Shown here piece after piece: positions 1 to 8,409 of a DNA stretch of 64,000 nt. The position numbers were made by a program, and so were the translations under genes. How positions within the stretch are numbered: position 1 is the stretch's first letter; each line of letters starts with the position of its first letter. The notes beneath the pieces are model-generated. The model made no database searches, was not told the DNA's origin, and saw nothing but the letters and a program-made list of their open reading frames with translations. This DNA is from Vibrio metschnikovii CIP 69.14. GTDB lineage: Bacteria > Pseudomonadota > Gammaproteobacteria > Enterobacterales > Vibrionaceae. The stretch lies in the NCBI RefSeq assembly GCF_000176155.1, contig NZ_ACZO01000006.1, positions 930,001 to 994,000 of the forward strand, read 5' to 3'.

Positions 1-106
1 CATTAACAGGTGAATTGGCAATCAACATAGCCGCAATAGCAGCCATAACTAATAACACTCCACCCGCGGCTTCTGTTTTAAAGAAACTACGAATCATGCG
101 TATCAT
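1..106 (-). CDS. nhaA: Na+/H+ antiporter NhaA, N-terminal fragment (cut by window start)
   Basis: Reading the minus strand from 106 gives MIRMIRSFFKTEAAGG and then a hydrophobic helix ending IANSPVN. This matches the start of NhaA, where a short amphipathic segment with FF-K-E-AGG precedes the first membrane helix. NhaA is an inner-membrane antiporter that expels Na+ in exchange for protons and is important for pH and salt homeostasis. An AAGGA ribosome binding site lies about 9 bases before the ATG, which supports this start over the internal Met at residue 4. Only 35 codons are present; the rest lies outside the window. The family call rests on this short stretch, so it is likely but not certain. 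Confidence 0.75.
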   Translation of the reverse strand, partial: MIRMIRSFFKTEAAGGVLLVMAAIAAMLIANSPVN

Positions 107-529
107 GGGGATATCGTCCTTTGTGATGATAAGAATCAACGATGAAATGTACCTAACGACACTAAACACAATAAATCCGGTACAAGAAGATGAGATTGAG
201 TCTACTCACTCGCTGCTCGGTTTAAAAATCGCTTCTAATGAAACTAAACATCGGAAAATACGATCTATAAAGGTAAAACAAACGTAATTTCCGTTGTTAA
301 AACAGACAAAAATAATGTAATAAAATATGTTCCCCCAAAAATTACATCAAAAGACCATTTATAAAAATAAAATTTATCAACTAGTTAAAATGACAATATC
401 AATTTTAAATGAGGAAAATCAGAATCCGCAAGAAGTCAAGACACGATAAAATGAACAGTCATGCTTGTACCGGTAAACATGAGGTAAAAATAGAAGATGG
501 GGAGATAAATCAACTATTGAGTCGTCATA
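107..529. other. Intergenic region between nhaA and the insertion sequence
   Basis: About 420 bases without a supported gene. It must hold the nhaA promoter (nhaA reads leftward). The 300-420 part is very AT-rich. A 90-codon plus-strand frame across 15-287 is antisense to nhaA at its start and has no family resemblance. No RNA gene or operator was recognised. Confidence 0.5.
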
Positions 530-2292
530 CCCGTCATTCCGCAGCTAATTCAATAATAAAAATAGCGTGATCTGGCGATCAATTTTTAATAAAAACCACG
601 GTACCATCTTGACCACGATCGTCAGTTTTGATCTATTACTGCTATTTGACGGTCTCAAAATATGTCTACTCATCCTGTTATTAAACGCTTAGATCACCTT
701 GGCCTCATTGCCGCCTTTTGTCACGAAATTGGCCTGCCACGGATGATAGATGCCGTTATCCCAAAATATTCTGACCACAATGTTTCTCATGGTGACGCGG
801 TATTGGCCATGCTCCTAAATGGACTTGGCTTTCATAGCAGAACACTGCACATGTTCTCGGACTTTTTTAAGACCAAGCCTGTGTCTAAGTTACTCGCCAA
901 AGACATTGAAGCACACCACCTTACTGATGATGTACTAGGGCGCACCTTAGATGCTCTATACGAAGCCGATGTCTCCGCGCTCTATCAGGTTATTGCTGAG
1001 CGTGTTGTTGATAAACTCGGTTTGACTACCGATTCTGTTCATCTTGATATCACTAGCTTTCACGTTGATGGTGAGTATGCACAAGATGAAAACACCAACG
1101 TGATTAAGCTTGTAAGAGGTTATAGTCGGGATCATAGGCCAGAGCTTAACCAAGTCGTGCTTGAACTCATCTGTGAAAGCCAAGCAGGTATTCCTGTTTA
1201 CATGCAAGCACTGAGTGGCAACACCAATGATGCCAAGGCATTCGCTGAAGTGACTAAAAGACACATACATTGCCTAAAAGCCGCGCAAAACAGTCGTTAC
1301 TTTATCGCTGATGCCGCCTTGTACACCGAAGAAAGCATCTCCTCGCTAGATGAGCAAAATCAAAAGTTCATTACCCGTGTACCCATGACCATCAAGCTCG
1401 CAAAACAAGCACTACTTGCGCTAGAGCCAGAGCAATTAAGCGCTATCGGTCATGGCTACTCAGGATGTTGGATAGACTCGGATTATGGAAAGGTCAATCA
1501 ACGTTGGTTGCTCGTTCACAGTGAACAGGCCACCAAGCGGGAAGAAATTACTTTCTTCAAGAACTTAGAGAAAAACATAGCAAAAGAAATCAAAGCGTTG
1601 GAAAAGCTAAGTAAAAAACCATTCGCTTGTGAAGTTGACGCAGAATTAGCGTTTAACGATTTCAAGAAACAATGTGACTTACTAGGGTTTGAACAAGGCA
1701 CTCTCATCAAACTGCCGACTTACTCTCATTCGGGCCGCCCAAAGACAGATGAAGCACCGACAGGATACCAATACTTTATCGAAGCCGCCCCCTTCACCGA
1801 CCTAGAAAAAGTAAAACTGGCTAAGCTCAAAGTAGGCATGTTTATCCTCGCGACAAATGACACCGACAATGAAGAACTCACCATGACGGCTCTTCTAGCA
1901 CATTACAAATCGCAACAAAAAGTCGAGCGCGGCTTCCGCTTTCTAAAAAGCCCTGAGTTTTTAACCTCTTCCATCTTCTTGAAAAAGCCTGAGCGCATTG
2001 AAGCGTTGCTAATGATAATGACGTTAAGCTTGCTTGTTTACGCCGGTTTAGAACACAAAATCAGAGAGCAACTCGTACAAACCGAAGCATTCTTCCCAAG
2101 TATGGTAAAGAACAAGACGACAGCAAAACCGACGGCACGTTGGGTCTTCTTGCAGTTCGAAGGCATTGATACGTTAGAGATTAACGGCCAACGGTTCATC
2201 ACTGGACTTCAAGATCACCAAACACAACTACTCAAGTTACTCGGTAGATTCTATGAGGTAGTTTATTCCTAAATTAGCTGCGGAATGTCGGG
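530..2292 (+). mobile_element. Insertion sequence of the IS1634 type, complete with inverted repeats and target duplication
   Basis: The transposase gene is framed by terminal inverted repeats. The left end reads CCCGTCATTCCGCAGCTAAT from 530. The right end, read inward from 2292, is CCCGACATTCCGCAGCTAAT; the two differ at a single base. Immediately outside, TCATA (or TCATAC if one base is reassigned) occurs on both sides at 525-529/530 and 2293-2297/2298, as expected for a 5-6 bp target duplication. The element is about 1.76 kb and carries one gene. It separates nhaA from the AttH operon and disrupts no recognisable gene. Intact ends and an intact gene suggest a recent, possibly still mobile copy. 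The family name is inferred from the protein. Confidence 0.85.
662..2272 (+). CDS. IS1634-family DDE transposase
   Basis: 536 residues, usual for IS1634 transposases, within the IS4-like DDE superfamily. It catalyses cut-and-paste or copy movement of the surrounding element. The likely catalytic triad is D129 in the HLDITSF context, D217 in YFIADAAL and E422 in QKVERGFRFLK; the last resembles the family's E-R-x-F-R-x-LK signature. The reading frame is unbroken and the stop codon abuts the right inverted repeat, so the whole 3' non-coding part of the element is about 20 bp. About 130 bp of non-coding sequence precedes the gene. The family name comes from motif layout and length rather than a database match. 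Confidence 0.85.
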   Translation: MSTHPVIKRLDHLGLIAAFCHEIGLPRMIDAVIPKYSDHNVSHGDAVLAMLLNGLGFHSRTLHMFSDFFKTKPVSKLLAKDIEAHHLTDDVLGRTLDALYEADVSALYQVIAERVVDKLGLTTDSVHLDITSFHVDGEYAQDENTNVIKLVRGYSRDHRPELNQVVLELICESQAGIPVYMQALSGNTNDAKAFAEVTKRHIHCLKAAQNSRYFIADAALYTEESISSLDEQNQKFITRVPMTIKLAKQALLALEPEQLSAIGHGYSGCWIDSDYGKVNQRWLLVHSEQATKREEITFFKNLEKNIAKEIKALEKLSKKPFACEVDAELAFNDFKKQCDLLGFEQGTLIKLPTYSHSGRPKTDEAPTGYQYFIEAAPFTDLEKVKLAKLKVGMFILATNDTDNEELTMTALLAHYKSQQKVERGFRFLKSPEFLTSSIFLKKPERIEALLMIMTLSLLVYAGLEHKIREQLVQTEAFFPSMVKNKTTAKPTARWVFLQFEGIDTLEINGQRFITGLQDHQTQLLKLLGRFYEVVYS

Positions 2293-2333
2293 TCATACGC
2301 TTAAACGTTGAACACAATAAAAGGCATGAGCTA

Positions 2334-2480
2334 GGGTCTGTTAACCTTTCGAGCTGATTTTTACAGTAGTTAGTGGTTTTTTATACAAGGCATAAGCGTT
2401 GGAATGTAGTAACGCTACCTGATAAGCCGATAACGCGGCAGAAAGAAGCCACCAACGCTGCCCGAAGGATTAGGCCAAAA
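2334..2480. repeat. Candidate small dispersed or imperfectly palindromic element
   Basis: Starting at GGGTCTGTTAACC, this non-coding stretch between the insertion sequence and the AttH gene folds on itself. The arm with GTTAGTGGTTTTTT (about 2378-2393) pairs imperfectly with CAGAAAGAAGCCACCAACGC (about 2438-2458). An inner hairpin AGCGTT/AACGCT sits at 2415-2436. The layout is like a short non-autonomous repeat. No second copy exists in the window, so the repeat status is unproven. Confidence 0.3.
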
Positions 2481-2499
2481 TACACGGGCTACGATCAAA

Positions 2500-3618
2500 C
2501 TAATAACCCGTCAGCTGCATAAAACCACGAGCAGAATGCGAGCCTTGAGAATGAATGGGCCCTTGCCAATAAGGCTGGGTGAAGTCTAACCACAGATTAG
2601 GATTCAGTGGACTCAAGGTAATATCGATATTTTCTTTAGCGATCACGACCTGCCATTGCAAAGGTAACGTTTTTCCATTGGCAAGTTTGACTGATGGCAG
2701 TGGTATCATCTTGATTTCTTGCTCAGTCAAATGAGTCACCTTTCCATCTTTACTCGCCAAGGTGCCATAAATATGAGGTCTTTGATGCAGGTAGCGATGT
2801 CGAGTGACACTCAACGTTCGCTGTTGATCAAGGTGTAATACAAACCAATCTAAACCTTGCTGCTCTTGGCCTATCAGGCGGCTGCCCCACTCTTTACTTA
2901 TCCATGCCTGGCCACGTACGGCTATCGGTTGTGTATAAGGCGTTAAACGTAATGTACCTTGGATAGAGACAAATGGCGCATATACCGAGTAAGAAGCCAG
3001 TGATGAATGATGATTTTGTCGCCGCTGAAACCCTTGTTCGCCCGGTAAGATATAAGGACCTTTAGGTGTCATATGCATCGCCAACTGAAAGTTATCGGTG
3101 GCAATATCTAACTGGCTCGGCAATGGCCCCGCACTTAATGATCGCCAATGCCAGTTATCGATCCACATCCGAAATGGCGGTGTTGTCACATCGGCTTGAC
3201 CAATCCCCCCTCGAGCAATACGTTGCTCTTTCCAAACTTGATAAGCATTCGCCACCGCAACATGCGATAAAAATAGTTGCGAATTTTGCCAGCCGACGCC
3301 TTGCTCGGAATCGTTCGCCAACTTAAAGAAATTCCATACTATCCCGTATTCTTGCCCCTGTTCATCTTGTACATTAGCGAAAACATGCCACCATTCATGT
3401 TGATACTGGGGATGCAAAGCAAAATCTTGTGGCAAACGAACGGGATTATCGGCAGAGGGAAAAGCAAAAACCTGTTGCTCATCGATGGAATGAGTCACCG
3501 ATGACAAACGGTCAGCCGATAAGGTCAAAAAATGACTGACAAGGAATCCAATCAATAAACCAAGTGCGACCAAAACAACCACTATCAGCCATCGCTTGTG
3601 ATTCATATTATTACTCAT
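2500..3618 (-). CDS. AttH/CrtC-like lipocalin-domain protein, partner of an ABC exporter
   Basis: 372 residues. An uncleaved or signal-type membrane helix lies at about residues 9-30. A large soluble domain of the AttH/CrtC (hydroxyneurosporene-synthase-like) lipocalin type follows. Characteristic patches are HPQYQHEWWHVFANV near the start and the W-x-S-K-E-W-G segment near the middle. It lies last in an operon with an ABC permease and ATPase, and its ATG overlaps the permease stop by 4 bp (ATGA), so translation is probably coupled. Such three-gene sets are known in many proteobacteria as AttEFGH-like exporters. The substrate is unknown; handling of a lipophilic molecule at the outer face of the membrane is an inference. 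The insertion sequence lies just downstream. Confidence 0.75.
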   Translation of the reverse strand: MSNNMNHKRWLIVVVLVALGLLIGFLVSHFLTLSADRLSSVTHSIDEQQVFAFPSADNPVRLPQDFALHPQYQHEWWHVFANVQDEQGQEYGIVWNFFKLANDSEQGVGWQNSQLFLSHVAVANAYQVWKEQRIARGGIGQADVTTPPFRMWIDNWHWRSLSAGPLPSQLDIATDNFQLAMHMTPKGPYILPGEQGFQRRQNHHSSLASYSVYAPFVSIQGTLRLTPYTQPIAVRGQAWISKEWGSRLIGQEQQGLDWFVLHLDQQRTLSVTRHRYLHQRPHIYGTLASKDGKVTHLTEQEIKMIPLPSVKLANGKTLPLQWQVVIAKENIDITLSPLNPNLWLDFTQPYWQGPIHSQGSHSARGFMQLTGY

Positions 3619-6074
3619 AATGCATCCCTTAGTGATTTAATCGCCGACTGACGAACTAAACGCATCACAGGAAGCGCCCCAGAAATAATCAGCGCCAGCA
3701 TCGATAACATAGCCGTTTTTGCATAAGCGGCTGGCATCAGTTGCAACTCAATACTCCATCCAAATGAGTAACGGATCACCACATCAATCACCAGTGTTGC
3801 TAATGCCAAACCCAGCGGCAAGGCAATCAATAAGGAAATCAACCCAAAAACCAATAGCTGTAACGCACCAATCACCACTAACTCTTTACCTGATACACCC
3901 AAACAACGCAAAAGGGAGATATGCCGCTGACGAGAGACCTCTCCCGCTAAGGTTGCAAAGAATATCCCACACACAGCAATAAACAGCGTAATGTTACTTA
4001 AGCTATCAGCGATAGCAAACGTGCGATCAAATACCTGCATGGCTTGATGATGAATAGAACGGTTATCAAATACACGCTCAGAATTAAGACGAAAGACACT
4101 ATTTAAGCGTTTCAATAATGCTTCCCCCTCCGTTACCTGACCAGCGTTAAGCGTTACCGCTAAAGAGACATTGCCGCTACTCATAAAACCGTGCAACCAA
4201 CTTTGGTGAGACATCATGACTTGATGGTAGGGATTACCATAATCATAATACACCCCGACCACTAACCAATGTTGTCCTAAAGGCATCGATAAATCGATAT
4301 AGTCACCCGGACGAATGCCAAGCCGTAACGCCATTGATTCGCTAATCATTACGCTGCGAGATTGATGAAGAAGATACCAATAATCCGGAACACCGACTTT
4401 AATGGTTAATGATTGCCGCTCACCTTCAGAATCGCCTGTACTCACCATTTGGATCATACCTTTGTCACTGGCGAGATCTTTTTCCCAACGATGCCAGACT
4501 TCTTGCACTTCAGGTTGTTGAGTCAGCCATTGTGTCATCCGTGCTGCCGAACTATTGGTTGGATAAAGATAAATATCCGCGGCTAATCGTTGATTCAACC
4601 ATTTATCCGTGGTGTCTCTAAAACTGCCGACCATGGTTTCTACACCAATATTCGCCGTCATCGCCAACATGAACGCCATGGTCGCAACGCCTCGATAACT
4701 CATGCTGGCAGCGGCATCCGCAAAAAACCAACGTATTTTTACGCCACGTAAAGTATAAGAAAAACTGACAAACAGTTTCCAAATAAAATAAGGCGTTAAC
4801 AACGCGGCGCTGAGGAGCATTAAGGTAATGATCACAAACCCAGAGGTTTGACTTTTCGGTGCTTGATAAATCGCGATGGCTGAGACGAGCAAGCCACAAG
4901 CCACTAATCCTTGAAAGGTAAATTCTGAGCCAGCAAAACGAACCATCGACAAACGTGTGGTTAATCGGATCGGTTGAGACTTGAGCAGACGAATTAACGG
5001 CCAAGCACAAGACGCTAATGCAGCGCAAGTAGCCATCAGTAAACTATAGCTACTCCAGCGCCAGCTCCACCCGACGGAAAGTCCTACGTTTGCATCATAC
5101 AAATTGCTTAAACTAGCAGATACCGAGGGTAATAATTGGTTGGCCAAAACTAACCCCAAAACGTTACCACATGCCCAACTGATTAAAATCAAACCGATCA
5201 ATTCTATCGATAGCGCTTGCGCTAATTGCCAACCAGAAACTCCGGTTTGTCGTAAGATCCCCACTAATGGCTGACGCTGAATTAACGATAACGACATGGC
5301 TTGATAGAAAATAAACATACCGACTAAAAAAGACAGCATACCCAGTGCGGTTAAGTTCATATGAAAAGCTTGGGTGAGAGACTCTAACTCACTACGCGTG
5401 GTACGTACTAACGCCATTCCACTGGGTAAGCTATCGGTTAATCTTTGCAATTTCTCTTTTGGCATATCACCGCAAGCAATCACCGATAACCCAGAGCTTT
5501 GACGAATACTACGCACCAATGAAAGGTCGGCAACGACTCGTGTACCATGAATCAACCCATTGGTATCAATCAATAGTGGGCCAAGTAGGCTGCCATCTTG
5601 TAATGAAATGTAGTCGCCATTATTCCAACCTTGTAACGTTGCAAAGCCATCACTGACTAAAATCGGATGTGGCGATTTAAATAAGGCTAACGTACTGATT
5701 TCACTTAATGACTGACGATTATTAAGAGGGAGCATCGCTACCGGATCAATCCCTAAAAGCGAAAACTCCGTCCCAGTTATCGTGGTTAAGCGATAATGAT
5801 CAATAGGCACACATTGATGGAAACCTTCTCGACGTAACTGAACGTAAAAACCTTGAGGAATTTTATTAGCAATATGTTTCGGTCGAATGCGATAAGGAAG
5901 AGGATTGGCAAACAGTTTTTCACCATGCTGATAGCTTTGTTTTGCATGATGATTAATCGCCGTCACACCAACTAATAAAGAAACACTGAGTGTTAAACCC
6001 AACCAGACGAGAAAAATTTGTAACGGGTAGCGACGATAATGCCCAAGTAACGCTTTAACTACGGGCAATAACAT
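3615..6074 (-). CDS. ABC transporter permease of the FtsX/MacB-LolC type
   Basis: 819 residues with two FtsX-like modules. There is an N-terminal helix, a periplasmic domain (about 40-250), a helix cluster, then a second periplasmic domain and three C-terminal helices. This is the fused double-permease architecture. I chose the ATG at 6074 because AAGGAGGAAGG lies 6-7 bases upstream; a longer frame starting at 6131 lacks such support. The gene overlaps the ATPase gene by 20 bp and the AttH gene by 4 bp, making a tight three-gene operon read leftward. It should form the membrane channel, with cytoplasmic energy supplied by the ATPase. Its substrate cannot be read from the sequence. Confidence 0.85.
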   Translation of the reverse strand: MLLPVVKALLGHYRRYPLQIFLVWLGLTLSVSLLVGVTAINHHAKQSYQHGEKLFANPLPYRIRPKHIANKIPQGFYVQLRREGFHQCVPIDHYRLTTITGTEFSLLGIDPVAMLPLNNRQSLSEISTLALFKSPHPILVSDGFATLQGWNNGDYISLQDGSLLGPLLIDTNGLIHGTRVVADLSLVRSIRQSSGLSVIACGDMPKEKLQRLTDSLPSGMALVRTTRSELESLTQAFHMNLTALGMLSFLVGMFIFYQAMSLSLIQRQPLVGILRQTGVSGWQLAQALSIELIGLILISWACGNVLGLVLANQLLPSVSASLSNLYDANVGLSVGWSWRWSSYSLLMATCAALASCAWPLIRLLKSQPIRLTTRLSMVRFAGSEFTFQGLVACGLLVSAIAIYQAPKSQTSGFVIITLMLLSAALLTPYFIWKLFVSFSYTLRGVKIRWFFADAAASMSYRGVATMAFMLAMTANIGVETMVGSFRDTTDKWLNQRLAADIYLYPTNSSAARMTQWLTQQPEVQEVWHRWEKDLASDKGMIQMVSTGDSEGERQSLTIKVGVPDYWYLLHQSRSVMISESMALRLGIRPGDYIDLSMPLGQHWLVVGVYYDYGNPYHQVMMSHQSWLHGFMSSGNVSLAVTLNAGQVTEGEALLKRLNSVFRLNSERVFDNRSIHHQAMQVFDRTFAIADSLSNITLFIAVCGIFFATLAGEVSRQRHISLLRCLGVSGKELVVIGALQLLVFGLISLLIALPLGLALATLVIDVVIRYSFGWSIELQLMPAAYAKTAMLSMLALIISGALPVMRLVRQSAIKSLRDAL

Positions 6075-6726
6075 GCAACCTTCCTCCTTGTAAGCGAATA
6101 CAACCTTCCATGTGCTGCGCCACTTTTTCACTGTGAGTAACTAACAATAAGGTACATTGTAACTGACGACTCAATGAAGTCAGTAAGCGCATCACTGCTT
6201 CAGCATTGCGTTCATCAAGGCTACCAGTTGGCTCATCCGCTAGAAGAATTTTGGGTTCCATATACAAAGCCCGAGCAATTGCCGCTCGTTGCTGTTGACC
6301 ACCCGACACTTCTTCAGGATAACGACCTAAAAGCGGCATTAAATCTAACGAGGAGAGAATTTGTCTCAATAAACCTTGGTCTTCGGGCAAACCTTTGAGT
6401 TGCCGACAGAAGCGGATATTATCGGCGACATTTAAAGTCGGCAACAGGTTAAACTGTTGGAATATATGACCAATATTATTACGCCGAAAGGCGGTGCGTT
6501 TATGCTCTGATGTACTGTGCATCGCAAAGCCGGGAAACCAAATCTCCCCCGAGTCAACACTATCTAAACCAGCGATCAAATTGAGTAAGGTGCTTTTGCC
6601 AGAGCCACTCTCCCCCATTAATGCCAACTGATCACCTTGATTTAACGTCAACTCTGCACCTTGCAACACAGGGTGGAACTCATCACCATCCACAAAACCT
6701 TTGCTCAGGTCTATCAGCTGTAACAT
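6055..6726 (-). CDS. ABC transporter ATP-binding protein (LolD/MacB type)
   Basis: About 223 residues. Walker A is GESGSGKS, the Q-loop is near FQQFN, the ABC signature is VSGGQQQR, and Walker B is ILLADEPTG followed by a switch His in VTHS. These belong to the LolD/MacB/FtsE-like group of ATPases that drive FtsX-type permeases. The start is uncertain. ATG at 6726 begins MLQLIDLSKGF, which is the usual start of the domain, while a GTG at 6738 would add four residues. First gene of the exporter operon with the permease and AttH-like protein. Confidence 0.88.
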   Translation of the reverse strand: MLQLIDLSKGFVDGDEFHPVLQGAELTLNQGDQLALMGESGSGKSTLLNLIAGLDSVDSGEIWFPGFAMHSTSEHKRTAFRRNNIGHIFQQFNLLPTLNVADNIRFCRQLKGLPEDQGLLRQILSSLDLMPLLGRYPEEVSGGQQQRAAIARALYMEPKILLADEPTGSLDERNAEAVMRLLTSLSRQLQCTLLLVTHSEKVAQHMEGCIRLQGGRLHVIARS

Positions 6727-6851
6727 TAAACCGCTCACACCATTGCTTAAAATTAGGATTGAGAATCTACACTAAATCCCTTCGGGTAGGAAGTATTTTG
6801 GCTGTAGATCACAGAATATGAACATAATTGCACCAACTTGTTGTTATGTGT

Positions 6852-8228
6852 CTAATTTCCTATCAAATTCCGCATCCATTTTTTACTGATCATTCGCCAT
6901 AATGAGCCGACCCATTTGATCAATTCTTCGACTAAAAACAACAAATAAATCCACTCAGGTTTAACGTTAAAATAGATAGCGGCAATCGCCGCCAGAGGGA
7001 TACCGATAATCCACTGCGCGACCACATCTTGTCCAAGACAAAACTTGACATCGCCTCCAGCACGAAGGACTCCGACAATCACTGTCATGGGTACTGAACG
7101 CAAGACAATACCAAGGCTTAAAATCACAATGAATTTTTCTGCTAACTGACGAGTTTCTGCGGTCAGAGCACTAAACGCATTTAAGATAGGGATCTGCACA
7201 ATAAACAGAACCATAGCAACCAGTATCCCAGACAGCAGACTCAGCACCGTAACACCAATGGCTTGGTAATAAACCGCATCATACTGCTTAGCGCCTAACT
7301 GATTGCCGATCAGTACTGCGGCCGCATTAGACATACCAATTAGAAAACTCAAAGAAATCGATTCAACAGGCGTCATGACGGATAAGGCAGCCAGCCCCTG
7401 CACTCCACTTTGGCCCATGATGGCGTGGTAAACAAATAACCCCCCAGCCCATGCTAAAAAGTTAAACGTCGTCGGGAGTGATAAGCGTAGAAATCGTTCA
7501 ATGGTTTGCCAGACCATAACCGCTTTTACATCAAGTAGTCCAAAAGCTAATAGATGCTTTTTCCAATATAAGTAACCATACAAACAGCCCACTTCAAGAA
7601 AACCACTGAGTAACGTTGCAATCGCTGCGCCTTGAATGCCGAGTGCTGGAAAGCCTAATTTGCCGAAAATTAGCACCCAGTTCAAAAATACGTTGGCCAG
7701 AATCCCAATACCACTGAAAAAAGTACTAATGCCTGGCTTATGCATCGCACGTAGGCCAACCGCCATACTACTGACACAGGCAACCGCTAACATGCTAAAA
7801 GAGGTAATAACGAGATATTGACTGCCCAGTTGATTAACGAGAGCCGAATCGGTGGTCAATGCCATAATTTGCTGTGGAAAAAATAAAAATAAACCCACCG
7901 TTAATACCGCAAACAACATCGACACCAACCAAGTTAAGGCGGTACTTTCTCTCACCCCCTGTTTATTCGCTGCTCCCCAATATTGAGCGGTTAATAGTGC
8001 CCCACCTGTCGTTACTCCTACGAGCATAATTGTGGTCACGAACGTAGCTCTTGCCGCCACACCAACCGCCGCAATTTCTGCCTCACCGAGCTGCCCCAGC
8101 ATCAACACATCCACTAGCCCGCGGCTAGAAAACATAATGCTTTGTAAAGTAATCGGCAAAGCAATCGCTATCAAGCGACGCAAAAAGTCACCTTTGGTGT
8201 AATATATCACTTGTGAAACAACGGACAA
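6852..8228 (-). CDS. MATE family multidrug/Na+ efflux transporter
   Basis: 458 residues, about 12 hydrophobic helices arranged as two similar halves, the usual MATE size and plan. Typical elements are the first helix ending ALPITLQSIMFSSRGLVDVLMLGQLG and a matching second-half helix with SFLIGMSNAAAVLIGNQLGA. It should sit in the inner membrane and export drugs or metabolites using an Na+ or H+ gradient. The start appears to be TTG at 8228, with GAGGTG 6 bases upstream; the next in-frame candidate is GTG at 8210. The gene stands alone on the minus strand, next to the divergent SDR gene. Confidence 0.88.
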   Translation of the reverse strand: MSVVSQVIYYTKGDFLRRLIAIALPITLQSIMFSSRGLVDVLMLGQLGEAEIAAVGVAARATFVTTIMLVGVTTGGALLTAQYWGAANKQGVRESTALTWLVSMLFAVLTVGLFLFFPQQIMALTTDSALVNQLGSQYLVITSFSMLAVACVSSMAVGLRAMHKPGISTFFSGIGILANVFLNWVLIFGKLGFPALGIQGAAIATLLSGFLEVGCLYGYLYWKKHLLAFGLLDVKAVMVWQTIERFLRLSLPTTFNFLAWAGGLFVYHAIMGQSGVQGLAALSVMTPVESISLSFLIGMSNAAAVLIGNQLGAKQYDAVYYQAIGVTVLSLLSGILVAMVLFIVQIPILNAFSALTAETRQLAEKFIVILSLGIVLRSVPMTVIVGVLRAGGDVKFCLGQDVVAQWIIGIPLAAIAAIYFNVKPEWIYLLFLVEELIKWVGSLWRMISKKWMRNLIGN

Positions 8229-8409
8229 CGGAGCACCTCAATGGCAAACATTAACGAGAAAAAGGCATTTTGAGTCGCATCAATACCAATCGCAGGGCCG
8301 TTTCATCGAGATTACTGGACCAAATGATATCGCTACAACGTCAAGTTAGAAGGCTGAATAGTGGCTGAAGATTATACGCTCAAGCCTTAGCCTATCCCAA
8401 GGAATAAAA

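Noticed and set aside
15..287. 90-codon plus-strand frame at the left edge
   Set aside because: It lies antisense to the nhaA start and its upstream region, with no family resemblance and no ribosome binding site.
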